This document shows, piece by piece, positions 1-13,600 of a DNA stretch of 64,000 bases. The stretch spans positions 124,001 to 188,000 of the forward strand of contig JAJAGP010000368.1 in the NCBI GenBank assembly GCA_025084515.1, read 5' to 3'. The notes beneath the pieces are model-generated. The model did not search any database and was not told where the DNA came from. It saw only the letters and a list, made by a program, of their open reading frames with translations. The position numbers and the translations under genes were made by a program. The stretch's first letter is position 1; the number at the start of each line of letters is the position of its first letter. The DNA is from Ancistrus triradiatus (taxonomy: Eukaryota > Chordata > Actinopteri > Siluriformes > Loricariidae).

Positions 1-120
1 AGCTAGCACCCAAATTCTTGCCATCAGTTGTTCCCCCACAAAATTTGCATCTTGGGCATCCTAGCTTTAATGTTTTGTATTCATCAGCAACCTGTGATAC
101 ATTTACCAGCATTTTATGTA

Positions 121-1823
121 CAGTGGGGCAAACAAGTATTTAGTCAGCCACTGATTGTGCAAGTTCTCCTACTTTTCATTAAAGGTATGAGACGAAATGA
201 GGAAAAAAATCCAGGAAATCATACTGTAGGATTTTTAAAAAATTTAATTGTAAATTATGATGGAAAATAAGTATTTGGTCAACAACAGAAGTTCAACTCA
301 ATACTGTAACATAACCTTTGTTGGCAAAGACCGAGATGAAATGTTTGCTGTAAGTCTTCACCAGGTTTGCACACACTGTAGCTGGTATTTTGGCCCATTC
401 CTCCATGCAGATCTCCTCTAGAGCAGTGATGTTTTGGGGCTGCACGGACTTTCAATTCCCTCCACAAAATTTTTTATAGGGTTGAGGTCTGGAGACTGGC
501 TAGGACACTCCAGGACCTTAATGACTTTTATGGAGCCACTCCTTCACTGCCCGAGTGGTGTGTTTGGGATCATTGTCAGCTGGAAGACCCGGACTGTGAT
601 AGCCTAGTGGTTAAGGTACTGGACTTTGGTCCAGAAGGTCCAGGGTTCAAATCCCACGTCCGCCAAGCTGCCACTTGTTGGGTCCTTGAGCAAGACTCTT
701 AATCCACAATTGCTTGGATTGTAAGACTGTACCAATTGTAAGTCGCTCTGGATAAGGGCGTCTGCTAAATGCTGTAAATGTAAGACCCAGCCACGTTCCA
801 TCTTCAATGCTCTCACTGATGGAAGGAGGTTTTTGCTTAAAATCTCACGAAACATGGCCCCGTTCATTCTTCCCTTAACCCGAATCAGTCGTCCTGTCCC
901 CTTTGCGAAAAAACAGCCCCAAAGCATGATGTTTCCACCCCCATGCTTCACAGTACGTGTGGTGTTCTTGGGATGCAACTCAAAATTCTTCTTCCTCCAA
1001 ACACGACGAGTTGAGTTTTTACTAAAAAGTTCTATTTTGGTTTCATCTGACCACATGATATTCTCCCATTCCTCTTCTGGATCATCCATATGCTCTCTGG
1101 CAAACTTCAGACGGGTCTGGACATGTACTGGCTTAAGCAGGGGGACACGCCTGGCACTGCAGGATCTGAGTCCCTCTCGGCGTAGTGTGTTACTGATGGT
1201 AGCCTTTGTTACTTTGGTCCCAGCTCTCTGCAGGTCATTCATCAGGTGATTCTGTAGTTCTGGGATTTTTGCTCACCATTCTTATGATCATTTTGACCCC
1301 ACAGGATGAGATCTTGCGTGGGGCCCCAGATCGAGGGAGATTCAGTGGTCTTGTATGTCTTCTATTTTCTTACAATTGCTCATTTAGTCACACCACCCTG
1401 CTTGACTATTGTATATTCACTCTTCCCAGCCTGATGCAGATCTACAGTTTTCTTTCTGGTGTCCTTCGACAGCTCTTTGGGCTTGAGTTTGAGGCTGTGG
1501 ACAGATGTCTTTTACAGATAACGAGGTCAAACAGGTGTCATTATTACAGGTAACGAGTGGAGGACAGAAGAGCTTCTTAAAGAAGCTGTTACAGGTCTTG
1601 TGAGAGCCAGACATCTTGCTTGTTTGTGGGTGACCAAATACTCATTTTCCACCATGATTTACAATTAAATTCTTTAAAAATCCTACAATGTGATTTCCTG
1701 GATTTTTTTTTTGTCATTTTGTCTCTCATAGTTGAAGTGTACCTATGATGAAAATTACAGACCTCTCATCTTTCTAAGTAGGAGAACTTGCACAATCATT
1801 GGCTGACCTTTTTTGCTCCACTG
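121..1823 (-). mobile_element. Tc1-like transposon, family A, copy 1 (broken, SINE-interrupted)
   Basis: Terminal inverted repeats are visible: CAGTGGGGCAAACAAGTATT after a TA at the left, and its decayed mirror image ending GCTCCACTG at the right. The transposase lies on the minus strand. Its middle is open from about 1242 to 790 and carries the first catalytic Asp in the WSDETK motif and the GGGNIMLWGC block. The N-terminal and C-terminal parts (C-terminal around 470-280, with WRELKV) are in other frames. A SINE at 591-781 splits the region just upstream of the second Asp. The same family occurs at 46359-47931. The element cannot encode a full transposase as it stands. Confidence 0.9.
591..781 (+). 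repeat. tRNA-derived SINE with L2-like tail, inserted in a Tc1 element
   Basis: The head has pol III type-2 promoter boxes like a tRNA gene: an A box around TAGCCTAGTGGTTAAGG and a B box GGTTCAAATCC. The tail GTCGCTCTGGATAAGGGCG plus TCTGCTAAATG resembles the 3' end of fish L2-clade LINEs, which presumably supply the retrotransposition machinery (known for such SINEs, inferred here). The insertion is flanked by the 7-base duplication AAGACCC at 584-590 and 782-788, splitting sequence that is continuous in related Tc1 copies. Confidence 0.9.
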
Positions 1824-1961
1824 CATGCAGCAGTCTTGTGTGTGCATTATGTTAGTAATGCCAGTGCTTTTCTTTTTTTTTTTAATGGCAAATCAAAATG
1901 AGGTAGTACAGAAATACTGTAATCTCTAAATCCACAGTTCTCTCAAAACAAATACAGGTGG

Positions 1962-3350
1962 CCCTCCGTGTTTGTGGGGAATTGGTTCCAAGTTTGTCCA
2001 AGTCACAGCAAGTCCTTCACAACCAATTTCTGAAAGTACACTTCGTAGGGAACTGCATGCCATGAACATATGGAGCAGAGTGACACGGAAAAGGCCTTTG
2101 CTCACTTCTGCTTGACAAAGTTACCCGATTTACAGTGACGAAGTGTTATCTGGTCAGATTAATTTGCCTGTATGTGAATGATGCTAGACATTGTGTTCAA
2201 AGACCTCAGGAAGCCTTCAAGAAGGACTGCATGCAAGTAGTGGCTCAAGCTGGAGGAGGTACTGTGATGTTCTGGGGATGTTTTAATTATGGGAAATAGG
2301 TCCTTTGGTTAAGGTGACAGTAAATTTGAATTCCAATGCAAACGCTGAGATGCTGGACAAACAGCTTTTGCCTTTTGCTCATTATCTTACCGAGGAACAT
2401 GACAATTCTCATGTTCACAGGGCTACAAATGTGACTGATTGGCATGATAAACATGCAGGAGCAGTCACACACATGGACTGGCCCGAAAAATCCCCCGATG
2501 TGAAAACTCTTAAGTCTGTGGGACTACTGCAAACAATGAGCAAGACACCAGGGAAGGTACCCACAAAAATCTGGCTGACCTGCACAATTTTTGCAAGAGT
2601 GGCTGAACATTGTCACCTACATCCAGAAACTTGTCCAGTCCATGTCGAAACTCAACTGTCAATCACGCTCGTGGAGGTATTACCAGCTGTTAGGTACGTT
2701 TTGCTCACAGTAGACTATGCTATGAAAATAGTTGTTATATTGTATTGTTTAGACAAGAAAAAAGTAACGAGACGCTCAAACAAGTGCTGGAGAGAGACTG
2801 AGCACCTGTGAACTACAGGTTACAGCAGTGTACGCCTACAAATACCTTCATTTGCATGGATTCAACTGCAAATTCAAGTACTGCTTCTTGGAACCTTCTG
2901 GATTTTTTTTTTTAATCTGTGGATGTAGAACTCTCAGACATGGTGGACCTACAGTACTTTTCCTCATTTGGCAAATGAGGAAATTTTTCCTACCAATAAC
3001 TGACCAGAGAACACTTCCAGTCACGAACAGTGGAAGTTTTGTGTCTTTTCGCCGACTGTAACCCGACAACTTTGAGTAGAAGTGAGCAAAGGCCTCTTAC
3101 GTGCCACTCTGCTCCATATGTTATTGGCATGCAGTTCCCTACGGCGTTTTCTTTCAGAAATCTCTTGTGAAGAACCTGCTTTGACTTCCAGAAGCAATTC
3201 TTGCCTGGAAACAAAGTGATTTTCATTCACAAGCCATGAAACGTCAGTTTTGTCTTTCATCCACACTTCTGATGCGTTTTCCTGTAGACTGGGATTTTTG
3301 TCACTTCTGGTAGACCTATATGACAGTATTATCTGACATACCTGCAAATT
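1962..3350. mobile_element. Cluster of decayed DNA-transposon pieces in opposite orientations
   Basis: At 2030-2300 on the plus strand, degenerate Tc1-like transposase words can be read (RRELHA..NIWSRV, then GGTVMFWGCF). At 3350-3040 on the minus strand the same RRELHANNIWSRVARKRPLL segment appears in reverse, so two related copies face each other. The outer sequences near 1962 (GGTGGCCCTCCGTGTTTG) and, reversed, near 2955 (GTCCACCATGTCTGAGAG then TTCTACATCC) look like Tigger/pogo-type termini, which I only recognise loosely. No intact reading frame remains, and boundaries are approximate. Confidence 0.5.
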
Positions 3351-3773
3351 CAGCTACTTCCTTCACACTATAATGTGTCTGTCTTAAGCCATTAGCATAA
3401 CAGAATTGTTTGTGTATAATCAATGATTAACTTGTATCCATTTTTGTGAAATTGTAAGAGACGATAGCGAATATCTTTTTTTTTTTTTTGCAAAGATTTA
3501 AATTAGCAGTGACCCCCTACCCAGCCCTGCGACGAACTATAGTGTCCCATCCAGGGCACGCTTACACCTGTGCACAGTATTCCACAGGGCCAGATCCTAG
3601 AGCACCTGTGATCCTGACCTGGACAGGCTGGTTAAACACTGTTCCATTATTACTACTGTAGAAGCTAAAATATGCCTGATGTCAATTGTTAAGTACAATG
3701 AGAAATCCATACTGGTACAGGCAGCATCTCATGGATTTCAATAGGTCCAACGACTGCTTTGTAAGGGTGGTGC
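3351..3773. other. No gene seen
   Basis: Unremarkable AT-rich sequence with an oligo-T run near 3477-3490. The stretch around 3510-3640 (CCCAGCCCTGCGACG onward) looks like an old interspersed repeat, but I cannot assign it. Confidence 0.5.
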
Positions 3774-4660
3774 TTGAAAGTTTGTGAAACCTAAGTCCTA
3801 AACGTAGATAAAGAGAACTCGGTTAAACAAATGAGACAAAAATATTATACTTGGCCATTTATTTATTGAGGAAAATGATCCAATATTACATATTAGTGAG
3901 TGGCAAAAGTATGTGAACCTCATCTTTCAGTACCTGTTATGCTTTTTGGAGAGCAGTGGCTTTCTCCTTGCAACCCTGCCATGCACACCATTGTTGTTCA
4001 GTTTTCTTCTAATGTTGGACTCATGAACATTACCATTAGCCAATATGAGAGAGGCCTTCAGTTGCTTAGAAGTTACCCTGGGGTCCGTTGTGACTTCGCC
4101 ATCTATTACACGCCTTTCTCTTGGAGTGATCTTTGTTGGCAGACCACTCCTATGGAGGGTAACAATGGTCTTGAATTTCCTCGATTTGTACACAATCTGT
4201 CTGACTGTGGATTGGTGGAGTCCAAACTCTAGAGATGGTTTTGCAACCTTTTCCAGACTGATGAGCATCAACAACTCAGAAATCTCCTTTGTTAGTGCCA
4301 TTATACCCTTCCACAATGATGTGTTGGGAAGAGCAGACTTTGATAGATTTCTGTTATTAAAATAAACAGGGTGCCCAATCACAAATGGTCATCCCATTGA
4401 CTGAAAACACCTGACTCTAATTTCACCTTCAAATTAACTGCTAATGCTAGAGGTTCACATACTTTTGCCACTCACTAATCTGTGTTGGATCAGTTTCCTC
4501 AATAAATAAATGACCAAGTATAATATTTTGGTCTCATTTGTTTAACTTGGTTCATTTTAAACTACTTTTAGCACTTGTGTGAAAATCTGATGATGTTTTA
4601 GCTCATATTTATGCAGAAATGTAGAAAATTCTAAAGGGTTCACAAACTTAAGCCGCACTG
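3774..4660 (-). mobile_element. Tc1-like transposon, family B, internally deleted copy
   Basis: The left end GGTGGTGCTTGAAAGTTTGTG and the mirrored right end CACAAACTTAAGCCGCACTG are the family-B termini, which are better preserved at 18435-19406. Internally the minus strand keeps the N-terminal helix-turn-helix part of a Tc1 transposase (about 4382 to 3927: GLHQSTVRQIV, then LPTKITPRERRVI and RRKLNNNGVHGRVARRKPLL). The catalytic half is missing, so this is a non-autonomous derivative about 890 bp long. Confidence 0.85.
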
Positions 4661-5554
4661 CATATTTTACAGGTGGAGGTGTTTCTGGTGTTTCCATACT
4701 TGAGTATGACCATTCCCCATACAGACTGCTGACTTGATATATGACAGATCTAATGAACACCAGGATGAGGTCTTCCATGACCTCCCCAATCACCAGATTC
4801 AAACATTATTTAATCGTTACGAGAAGTTCCCATACTAACAAATCTTACTCCAAGAGCCCTAGTGTTGTTATCTTGACTTTCCAAGCATATCATCCTTGGA
4901 CTTCAATATCAGCCTCATTAACACAGTCAAACCCTGCTATCTGAACTTTCATCAGAATATTCAGTATAACATTTGGGGCACTTTAATACTAAGCAGCTGT
5001 TCAAACCAGTAACTCATGTGTCTATCGGGAAACAGAAGTATATTCCATACTGAAGTATTCTAACTTCTACCTACACCATCCACTTTAGCTATATTATTTA
5101 GTTATTTATGACGTAGTGCTTCTTTATTCTTCTTCATTCTTTATGTCAACAAGGAAAAAGCTGTGAGAGAGTACAGACTGAGTTCATTAAAAGGAAAAGC
5201 TTAGTCCAATTCACAGGTAACTGGCAGGGAAGAGGATCAAAGTCCCCTGTGCTATAATCTTACACTGACATAATTGAGAGTAGGTGACTTTAACAAAAAC
5301 AGCCAGTCAGTGATTTCCCATAAACTGGGCTCCCATTGTACAAATATTCCTTATCTGAACCATTTTGTGGAACAAGGAACATTCAGATATAGGGTTTCCC
5401 CTGTAACGTGCTACAGTATACTTTACTAGATTGTGACATTGTAAGGTTGTGTATTGACATATCGCCTAAGCCTATTAAACTGTAACTCTATAGGCTAGAA
5501 AAATGAACCTTCAACACTTCACTCAACATTGAATGATAGATTTTGAAAGGTTGA
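4661..5554. other. No gene recognised (possible location of the missing nol7 exon)
   Basis: I see no convincing exon or element here. I looked on the minus strand for the basic C-terminal exon of nol7, expected left of 7692, and found no candidate. The first 140 bases continue an open minus-strand frame that looks like repeat-derived noise. Confidence 0.4.
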
Positions 5555-5713
5555 TCTTTTACTAGGGATGTGCCAAAATGAAACATTTGGCAGAAAACCA
5601 AATACAAATTACCTCAATTTTTCATTAACTTTTAATGAAAACTATATGGAACAACAATTGTTTAAACATAAAACATTAGAGTCTAAAATAATTTAAATGT
5701 TTGTTCCTACATA

Positions 5714-7361
5714 CAGTGGAGTAAATAATTTTGAAGCTTGCCCACTGACAAAGAAGTTAAGTCTATAATTTTAATGGTAGGTTTATTGTAACAGTGAGAA
5801 ATAGAGTATCGAAAAGAAAATCCAGAAAAATCACATTATATAAACATATAAATTGATTTGCATTTCATTGAGTGAAATAAGTATTTGATCCCCTAGCAAA
5901 ACAAGACTCAGTACTTGGTGCCAAAACCCTTGTTGGCAAGCACAGAGGTCAGATGTTTCTTGTAGTTGATGACCAAGTTTGCGCACACATCAGGAGGAAT
6001 TTTGGTCCACTCCTCTTTGCAGATCATTAAGATTTTGGGGCATTTACATTTTGAGGCTGTTGCTTGGCAACTCGAAGCTTCAGCTCCCTCTACAGGTTTT
6101 CTATGGGATTAAGGTCAGAAGGATTAAGGACCTTAATGTGATTCTTCTTGAGCCACTTTGTTGCCTTGGTTGTATGTTTTGGGTCATTGTCATGCTGGAA
6201 GACCCATTCAAGACCCATTTTCAGTGACCTGGAGGAGGGAAGGGGAAGGGAAGGGAATTTTATGGTACATGGCCCCGTCCATCCTCCCGTTCGATGCGGT
6301 GAAGTTGTCCTGTGCTCTTTGCAGAGAAACACCCCCAAAGCATAATGTTTCCACCTCCATGCTTGACGGTGGGGATGGTGTTCTTGGGGTCATTTACATT
6401 TACAGCATTTAGCAGACGCCTTTATCCAGAGCGATTTACAGTTGGTACAGTCTTACAATCCAAGCAATTGTGGGTTAAGGGTCTTGCTCAAGGACCCAAC
6501 AGTGGCAGCTTGGCAGAGGTGGGATTTGAGCCCTGGACCTTCTGGTCCAGAGTCCAGTACCTTACCCGCTAGGCTACCACAGTCATAGTCAGCATTTCTC
6601 TTTCTCCCAACACGGCGAGTTGAGTTGATGCCAAAGAGCTCGATTTTGGTCTCACCTGACCACAGCACCTTCTCCCAAGCACTTCCTGAATCATTCAGGT
6701 GTTCATTGGCAAACTTCAGACGAGCCTGCACGTGTCTTCTTGAGCAGGGGGACCTTGCGGGCACTGCAGGATTTGAATCCATTACGGCGTAGTGTGTTAC
6801 CAGTGGTTTTCTTGGTGACTGTGGTCCCAGCTGCCTTGAGATAATTAACAAGCTCTTCCCGTGTAGTTGAAGGCTGATCTCTCACCTTTCTCATGATCCT
6901 TGATAACCCACGAGGTGAGATCTTGCATGGAGCCCCAGACCGAGGTCGATTGACGATCATTTTGTGTTTCTTCCATTTTCGAACAATTGCACCAACAGCT
7001 GTCTCCTTCTCACCCAGCTTCCTGCTTATGGTTTTGTAGCCCGTTCCGGCCTTGTGCAGGTCTACAATCTAAATGTCTTTAATGAGGAATGAGGGTGACG
7101 AGTTGAAATTATGAGAATCTAACTGGTGTATGGGAGCCAGGACTCTTAATGGTTGCTAAGGGATCCAATACTTATTTCACTCAATGAAATGCAAATCAAT
7201 TTATATCTTTTTATAATGTGATTTTCTGGATTTTCTTTTTGATATTCTCTCTCTCTCTCACTGTTAAAGTAAACCTACAATTAAAATGATAGACTTAATT
7301 TCTTTGTCAGGGGGCAAACTTACAAAATCAGCGAGGGATCAAATAATTATTTCCTCCACTG
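5714..7361 (-). mobile_element. Tc1-like transposon, family C
   Basis: Ends CAGTGGAGTAAATAATTTTG and its mirror image ending TTTCCTCCACTG, each next to TA. Minus-strand transposase fragments run from about 7070 to 6090. They include the second HTH region (IVNRPRSGAPCKISPRG), the first catalytic block read as WSGETK (Asp replaced by Gly), and further left the second block with HDNDPKHT and NPIENL. A SINE at 6394-6581 interrupts it between the first and second catalytic residues. It is nested in a hAT-type element. Confidence 0.88.
6394..6581 (-). repeat. tRNA-derived SINE with L2-like tail, inserted in a Tc1 element
   Basis: Reverse-strand copy of the SINE at 591-781: tail sequence (CATTTAGCAGACGCC) first, tRNA-like head (GGCTACCACAG) last. 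The host Tc1 reads continuously across the duplication GTCAT, present at 6389-6393 and 6582-6586. It is the youngest layer of the three-element nest at 5563-7659. Confidence 0.9.
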
Positions 7362-7691
7362 TATGTATAAAATTTAATTGCAGGATTACTTGGAAGACCA
7401 AATAAAATGATTGAATTACATTGCACCTGTTCTGGTCGCATTGAGGTCAAGATCTCGTGTCATTTAAATGCTCTTATAAATATTCCATTTGCATTTCTTT
7501 AAAAAAGTGCTGCAATTGTGAACAAAATGCTTGCACTGTAGAGCCTTGCCACTGTTCCACAGCCATCCGGTCATTGTTCAGTATAAATGAATCTGTCTTT
7601 TCAATATTTGGTCTTATTTCACTATTAATAAAGTTTTCCGAATATTCGGTGCATCCCCATCTTTTACTGTACTGTCACACAGAAAACTCAC

Positions 7692-10600
7692 CCCATTTCT
7701 TATTTACAAACTGGACTGCAGCACCTTGATTGAGACCTCGTTTCTTTTCCAGAGAAAGAAGTTCAGCATCTGGAAAAAGGCATAACCAACATGAGTAAAA
7801 TCTTGTGGGGTAGCACTCGGATGTAGAGTAGTTGATAACAAGTGCAATACTATACACTAGATGGATAAAATCTTCACTGAGTGTCACTGAATTAACTCAA
7901 AATACTATCAATTCAGAAACTGTTGAGCGCTTATCCAACACAGAGGCTAAATCAGCAACAGAAATAGCTAAGGGCCCTGAAGTTACCTAAAATTAGGCAT
8001 AATGGCTCCTGTTTAAGGAAGTGTTCCCTCCAGACAGAGCTAAGCCTGCTAATTTCAGAAACTGATATGCTCATATGTCACACAGTGTCATCTTACTGGT
8101 TGTCCTCTGGCATCCTTGACCATACAGGCGTCCTTGAATAAAATCCATGGCTGATTTCTGTAGGGAGGTATCAGAGGATGCATCTTTCACCCGCATCACA
8201 CTGCAGTTTCCCTGCAAACTAAAGCAGATCATGAGCTCAGATTCTGCTGTCACACAATTTATGTCAAACAGAACTAGCAGACACTGCCTTCCATAAGTAT
8301 TCACCCCTTTCAAATTTAAACGTTTTGTATTGATACAATTCAGAAAGGAACTGCACTTAACTGTTTACGATTTGACAAACACATACACCTTAATCATTTG
8401 AATAATTTTTACTGTGACACCAAGTTTAATTAAACAAATAACAGACGCCTGTTCATTGCGCAAGTATTTACTTGGATGCATCACAGTTTGCTGCAGTTAC
8501 ATCTGCAAAGCTTTTAAGATGTTTCTATCAGCTTTGTACATGTGGATCCCATTCTTCCCAGCAAAGTTGCTCATGCTCCTTCAGGTTGGTTTGAAACTGT
8601 TTGAACAGCAGTTTTCAAAACTTGCCACAGATACTCAATCAGATAAAAATCTGGACTTTGTCTTGGCCACTCTAAATACATTGAGGTTTTTGCATTTGCA
8701 CCGCCAATGTGGCTTTGGCATTACGCTGAGGGTGAACTGCTGCCCTAGGCTTAGCTTTTCTGCAGACTGGAACGGGTGTTCTTCAAGAATTGCCTGTATT
8801 TTGTGCAATCCTTCAACTATGACCAGTTTCCCAGTTTCTTCAGGTGAAAATCATCCTCTCTCAGGGTGACAATCAGCATTTGGTTTGTTCCCAACATTAC
8901 ATTTTGCTACAAGACCAAAACAATAAACTAAAAAAGTCCCTTTTTGCAGAAGTCTCCAACATGGCTTTTGGCAAAATCCAAACGGCTTCTTCAAATACTT
9001 ATTTCTAGCCTCGCTTCCATAAGCCCCAGCTTTGTGAAGTGTCCGAGAAATATTTACTCATCGCACAGTCTTTCCGGTCTCGGCTGCGACTCTCTCCAGC
9101 TCCTTCAGAGTAACCATCGGCCTCTTGGTTTCTTCTCTGATTACTGCCCTCCTTAATCAATCCCTGACTTTTGATGGAAGGCCTCATCTAAGCAGAGTCA
9201 CGGTCCTGCCCTATCCTTTCCCTTTCTTAATATTGGATTTAATAGTGCTCTGTGGAATGTTCAATTTTTTAGAGGTCTTTTTATATTCACAGTCTGATTT
9301 ATACATTTCTATAATTTAGTCCCAGACCTAGTTTCAATAACACCTTGGTCTTCATCATGTTTGTGGTACCTACCAGAACATAGTGCATTTCAATGGAGAT
9401 CATATCAAACTTTAACTAAACACAGATTGACCCTATTCAATTAATTAGGGACCTTCTGATGGCACCAGCTTGTATGTACTTGCAATGTTTTTTACAGCAG
9501 TTGGGTGAACCCAATCAGCAGAACTGCCACTCACTGGATGTTTTCTCTTTGTTGCACCATTCTGAGTAAACACTTCAGTCTTTTGTGTGATAATCCCAGG
9601 ACAGAAAATACAGAAAAGCTGATGGCATGTGCATGAGTTTATGTACTACACTGCTGCCACATGATTGGCTGATTAGATAACGGCATGAATGTGTCGGTGT
9701 ACAAGTGTTGCAATAAAAGACATTTTAAGACAGAATGGTTTACTATGGATTTGTGTCTACATGTTTTACTCTGATTTCACTTTTAAAATCTAAGGAACTC
9801 ACTCACACGCTTGGAAATTGCTATCATTATGGAGCCTTACCACTGATGACTGCAACCTTTATCTCCAACGAATGCAAATCTTAATGATACAGAATATTAC
9901 AGCAAATCTAAATTCATGTGCAAGTTGTAAAATTCATACATTCCAATAAAGAGAGGAGAAATAACACTATAAAACTGTAAATTTAAGTTTGAAGGTTATC
10001 ATATTGTAAAACTGTCCCACTGTAACAGCCCTATTCATCGCACTGCTGTAAATTCACAATGAGCTCACTTGCTGTCTAGCCACCTTACCTTTTACAAACT
10101 TTCTTTGATTTCACCTCCACTTCCTCCACATCATCATCTGCAGCAGAAAAAAAGCATGTTGTGGTCAATATGATAATAGCATACATTCACAGAGTCAACT
10201 GATCAACTGCCCCACACATCCCCTTTAAAAAATACACTGAAAGAATTACCTTTCTCTTCTGCCGATTTCTGCTCTCTAGAAGGAACAGGAAAGCAAGTAA
10301 TTATTATAGGAGAAAAAAAACATGGTAATGTTTCTTTAATAAATTAATGTAAATACAGCCACTTACTTCTGGACCTCTGTTTCCAGTTCCTCCAAAACAG
10401 TTTCTGGCAAAAGCCTGTTTTTCTTGGAAACAGAAATTTTGTTAGTAATCGTCCCATATTTCATTATAGAGTATAGTCAGGTTTAATTCATCTGCAGTGA
10501 TTAGAAAAAGAACAACATCTTAAGTTCTGTTTTGTACAGTATCAGTGAAACAACTCAAACAGTTCTCAGTTTGAACTCCCTGTATCCAAAGCCCTGCTAA

Positions 10601-13600
10601 AACAGAGAGTATTTTCATCCCCTAACTCAATATAACCAATGGTAAGAGAGAATGGAGGTAGATGCCATTCTCCACACTTCACTTTATTCTGTAATTAATT
10701 ATGATTTAATGGCTGTTTATTTTATATTGTAGTGTTTACCACTAGAAGAAACATGCTGCGAGACAGCAGAAAACGTGCACACATCAGTGGTACAGATCAT
10801 GGAGACTCGTTAGAGAGGTGAAGTCCCACCCAATTTGCAGACAAAAAGAGAAGCTGAAAGTCTCCTGTATCACTATACTACACTGACATCACTGAGAATA
10901 GGCATGGATTTAATATATGGGAACCAGGTAGAGATTTCCCAAAGGAAAGAATGGACATTGGGCTGCCTTTATCCGAATATTCCCTATACGATCCATTTTC
11001 CAGAACAAGGTACGATCGATCATATTTATCTTTGCCAAGATGCTACAACTGCATCATGAAATAAAAAGCATTACAGTGACACACAATCAAGTTACTGACA
11101 TGTTCTACCCAGTCTTCTGATGTAAACATTATATTAAGCTTCTGTGGTAAACTGAGGATAAAGGTCTCAAAAGTCTCTAAACACATCAATCGAGTTAGAA
11201 CAGTCTTTAACGAGCAAGCGAGCCAACAACGATTAAGATAGTTACACACACAACGAATGATGGACTTCCCCTCTTTAACTCCCGCCTCTGCTCGTGGTTC
11301 GATAGGGTTGACTGACTGTTGAGGCAACCAGCTGTTTGCGGCTGGAGTTAAAAGACAGATTTTCATTGCCTATTATAATTCATTCTAATTTTTAAGACCT
11401 TGGTTGTTAAAGCAAACAGACGTGACTGGATGGACATTTAACGCCGCATACATCTTTACTAAGGGTGCCAATGACTCTGGAGTTGACTGTATATAGGTGT
11501 CTTCGCACCACGCAGGTTTAGGGGCAAATTTGCTAGAAAATACCCCATCTTTTTTGGTTTGCATATGCACCCCCAGTAGGAACACTGGCATGACGTAAGC
11601 CATGAGACGGTTTCTGAAACTACTCAGATTCGTATCGTACCTCCTTGCATATAGGGTCAGTAAAGCCTGGACTTCACTGAAAGTGTATTTGTCAGTAGGG
11701 ACTTTCGCACCCAATAGTTCTAGGAACTATTTTGAGAGGAACTACTCCCAGCAATCGCACCACATGTAGCAACACTGCAGTGACTCAATACGTTGTACTC
11801 AATGGACTGTATTCAATGGAATTCACTGTCAGTCTATTTGTGTGTTTTTTTCCCCATTTTCATCATGAAAATCTGTTGTTTATACGATTACCTGTGTACA
11901 GGTATTATTTAAAAATGGCAGCTGCCCTCCACATAAGCAATTGGATCTGGACCAGTAACTATACACGTGTCACTTACTTACTTAAAAATCGCTGTACACT
12001 TACGTCTGGCCAGTCATCACGTAGTTACATCATGTAAAGTTCATATGCAATGAGAAAAGTATCTACCCTGAAGTAAGAGTGGAAATGGTAGTAAAAGAAC
12101 TACAATTGCTCCCATTGCCTATGGTGTGAACATCCAAGAATGAGAGGATTTTATCCAAGAGTTCCAAGAATTACAAAAATGCTCCCCCAATGCAAAAACA
12201 CTTGTTCAGTTGAAGTTTTAGTATATTAAAATGCAGTTGACTTGTGTAAAGCTTACTTTTTGTTCTTGGAAAAACAGCTGCCTTTTTCTTCTCTTCTCCT
12301 TCAGCAACTCCTTTTCCCTGATAAACACACACAGACACACACAGTCAGTTCACAGCTCTAATAGGTATTCACAGAAGCAGACTTGTATTTAATTTGGAGT
12401 ATATCCCCATGTAGTCATATACAAAACATGTATTAATACTGAATTTATAAAAACTGAATAAAAACACATACAGCACAAAAACATAAGATGGAAATTAAAT
12501 GTCAACATGAAATCCAAATAAACAGTGATGGAAAAGTACTTCTGAAAGTTTGTGACAGTGTGGACTGTGGTAGCCCAGCGGTTAAGGTACTGGACTATGG
12601 ACCAGAAGGTCTAGGGTTCAAATCCCACCTCTGCCAAGCTGCCACTGTTGGGTCCTTGAGCAAAACCCTTAACCCACAATTGCTTGGATTGTAAGATTGT
12701 ACCAATTGTAAGTCGCTCTGGATAAGGGTGTCTGCTAAATGCTGTAAATGTACATGTGACAGACTAGTGTACATCTTTTAAAAGCCTAACTGTGCAGTAA
12801 ACATGTACAGATTACACTCTCTAACAGCTAGTACTCTAAGCAAGACGCTTGCATTGCTCACATACAGGCCAAATTTTAGCAGGTATATTAAAGAAATGCG
12901 CAAGTCTTTCCTGTAACTTTTGACCATGTTGTGCTCTGGGAATGTTCGTGCTTGTCGCACAATAAATTTTTTAATAGCTGCTGCAGCGAACAGTAAACAA
13001 GCTTTGGTTAATTCCTGTTTAGAGGACATTAAACTACACCTCCAACAGCCATTTACAAAACTCAACATATAAAGATATTGAGAAGCTGCATGTTAAATAT
13101 AGTGATTAAATTGAAACGTGGTAAATAATTTGCGTATTTAACAGTAGTTTGTGTGGACATGTGTGCACTATTCATGACTAAACAAAGTTAACACAATTCT
13201 ATATAATGTGTTATTTAAATGGACTGTGGTAGCCTAGCGGTTAAGGTACTGGACTATGGACCAGAAGGTCCAGGGTTCAAATCCCACCTCTGCCAAGCTG
13301 CCACTGTTGGGTCCTTAACCCACAATTGCTTGGATTGTGAGATTGTATCAATGGTAAGTCGCTCTGGATAAGGGCGTCTTCTAAATGCTGTAAATGTAAA
13401 TGCTACAATTCCTTTTATGAACTCTTATCTGGACCTAGCATATTTTATACCTAATAAAATTCTGAACAGAAAAAAATCCACATTTTAATCCTGTTCTTCC
13501 TCGTAAGGGTCTCAGGGGATCTGCCGTTTATCCCCAGAGAACACAGCACACACGAGTAAGTATGCCCTGGATCAGACACCAATCCATCACAGAGATGGGT

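Larger units (their letters stand above)
5563..7659. mobile_element. hAT-type non-autonomous element, filled by a Tc1 and a SINE
   Basis: The outer ends are TAGGGATGTGCCAAAATG at the left and, mirrored, TGGGGATGCACCGAATATTC at the right. They are flanked by an exact 8-base duplication TCTTTTAC at 5555-5562 and 7660-7667, the length made by hAT transposases. After removing the Tc1 at 5714-7361 only about 450 bp remain, with no transposase, so this was a MITE-like element. It lies 24 bp beyond the splice donor of nol7 exon 7, in what should be the last nol7 intron. Confidence 0.75.

Noticed and set aside
8204..8211. Alternative acceptor for nol7 exon 6 at 8211
   Set aside because: It breaks the reading phase and yields an early stop; the acceptor at 8200 keeps phase on both sides.
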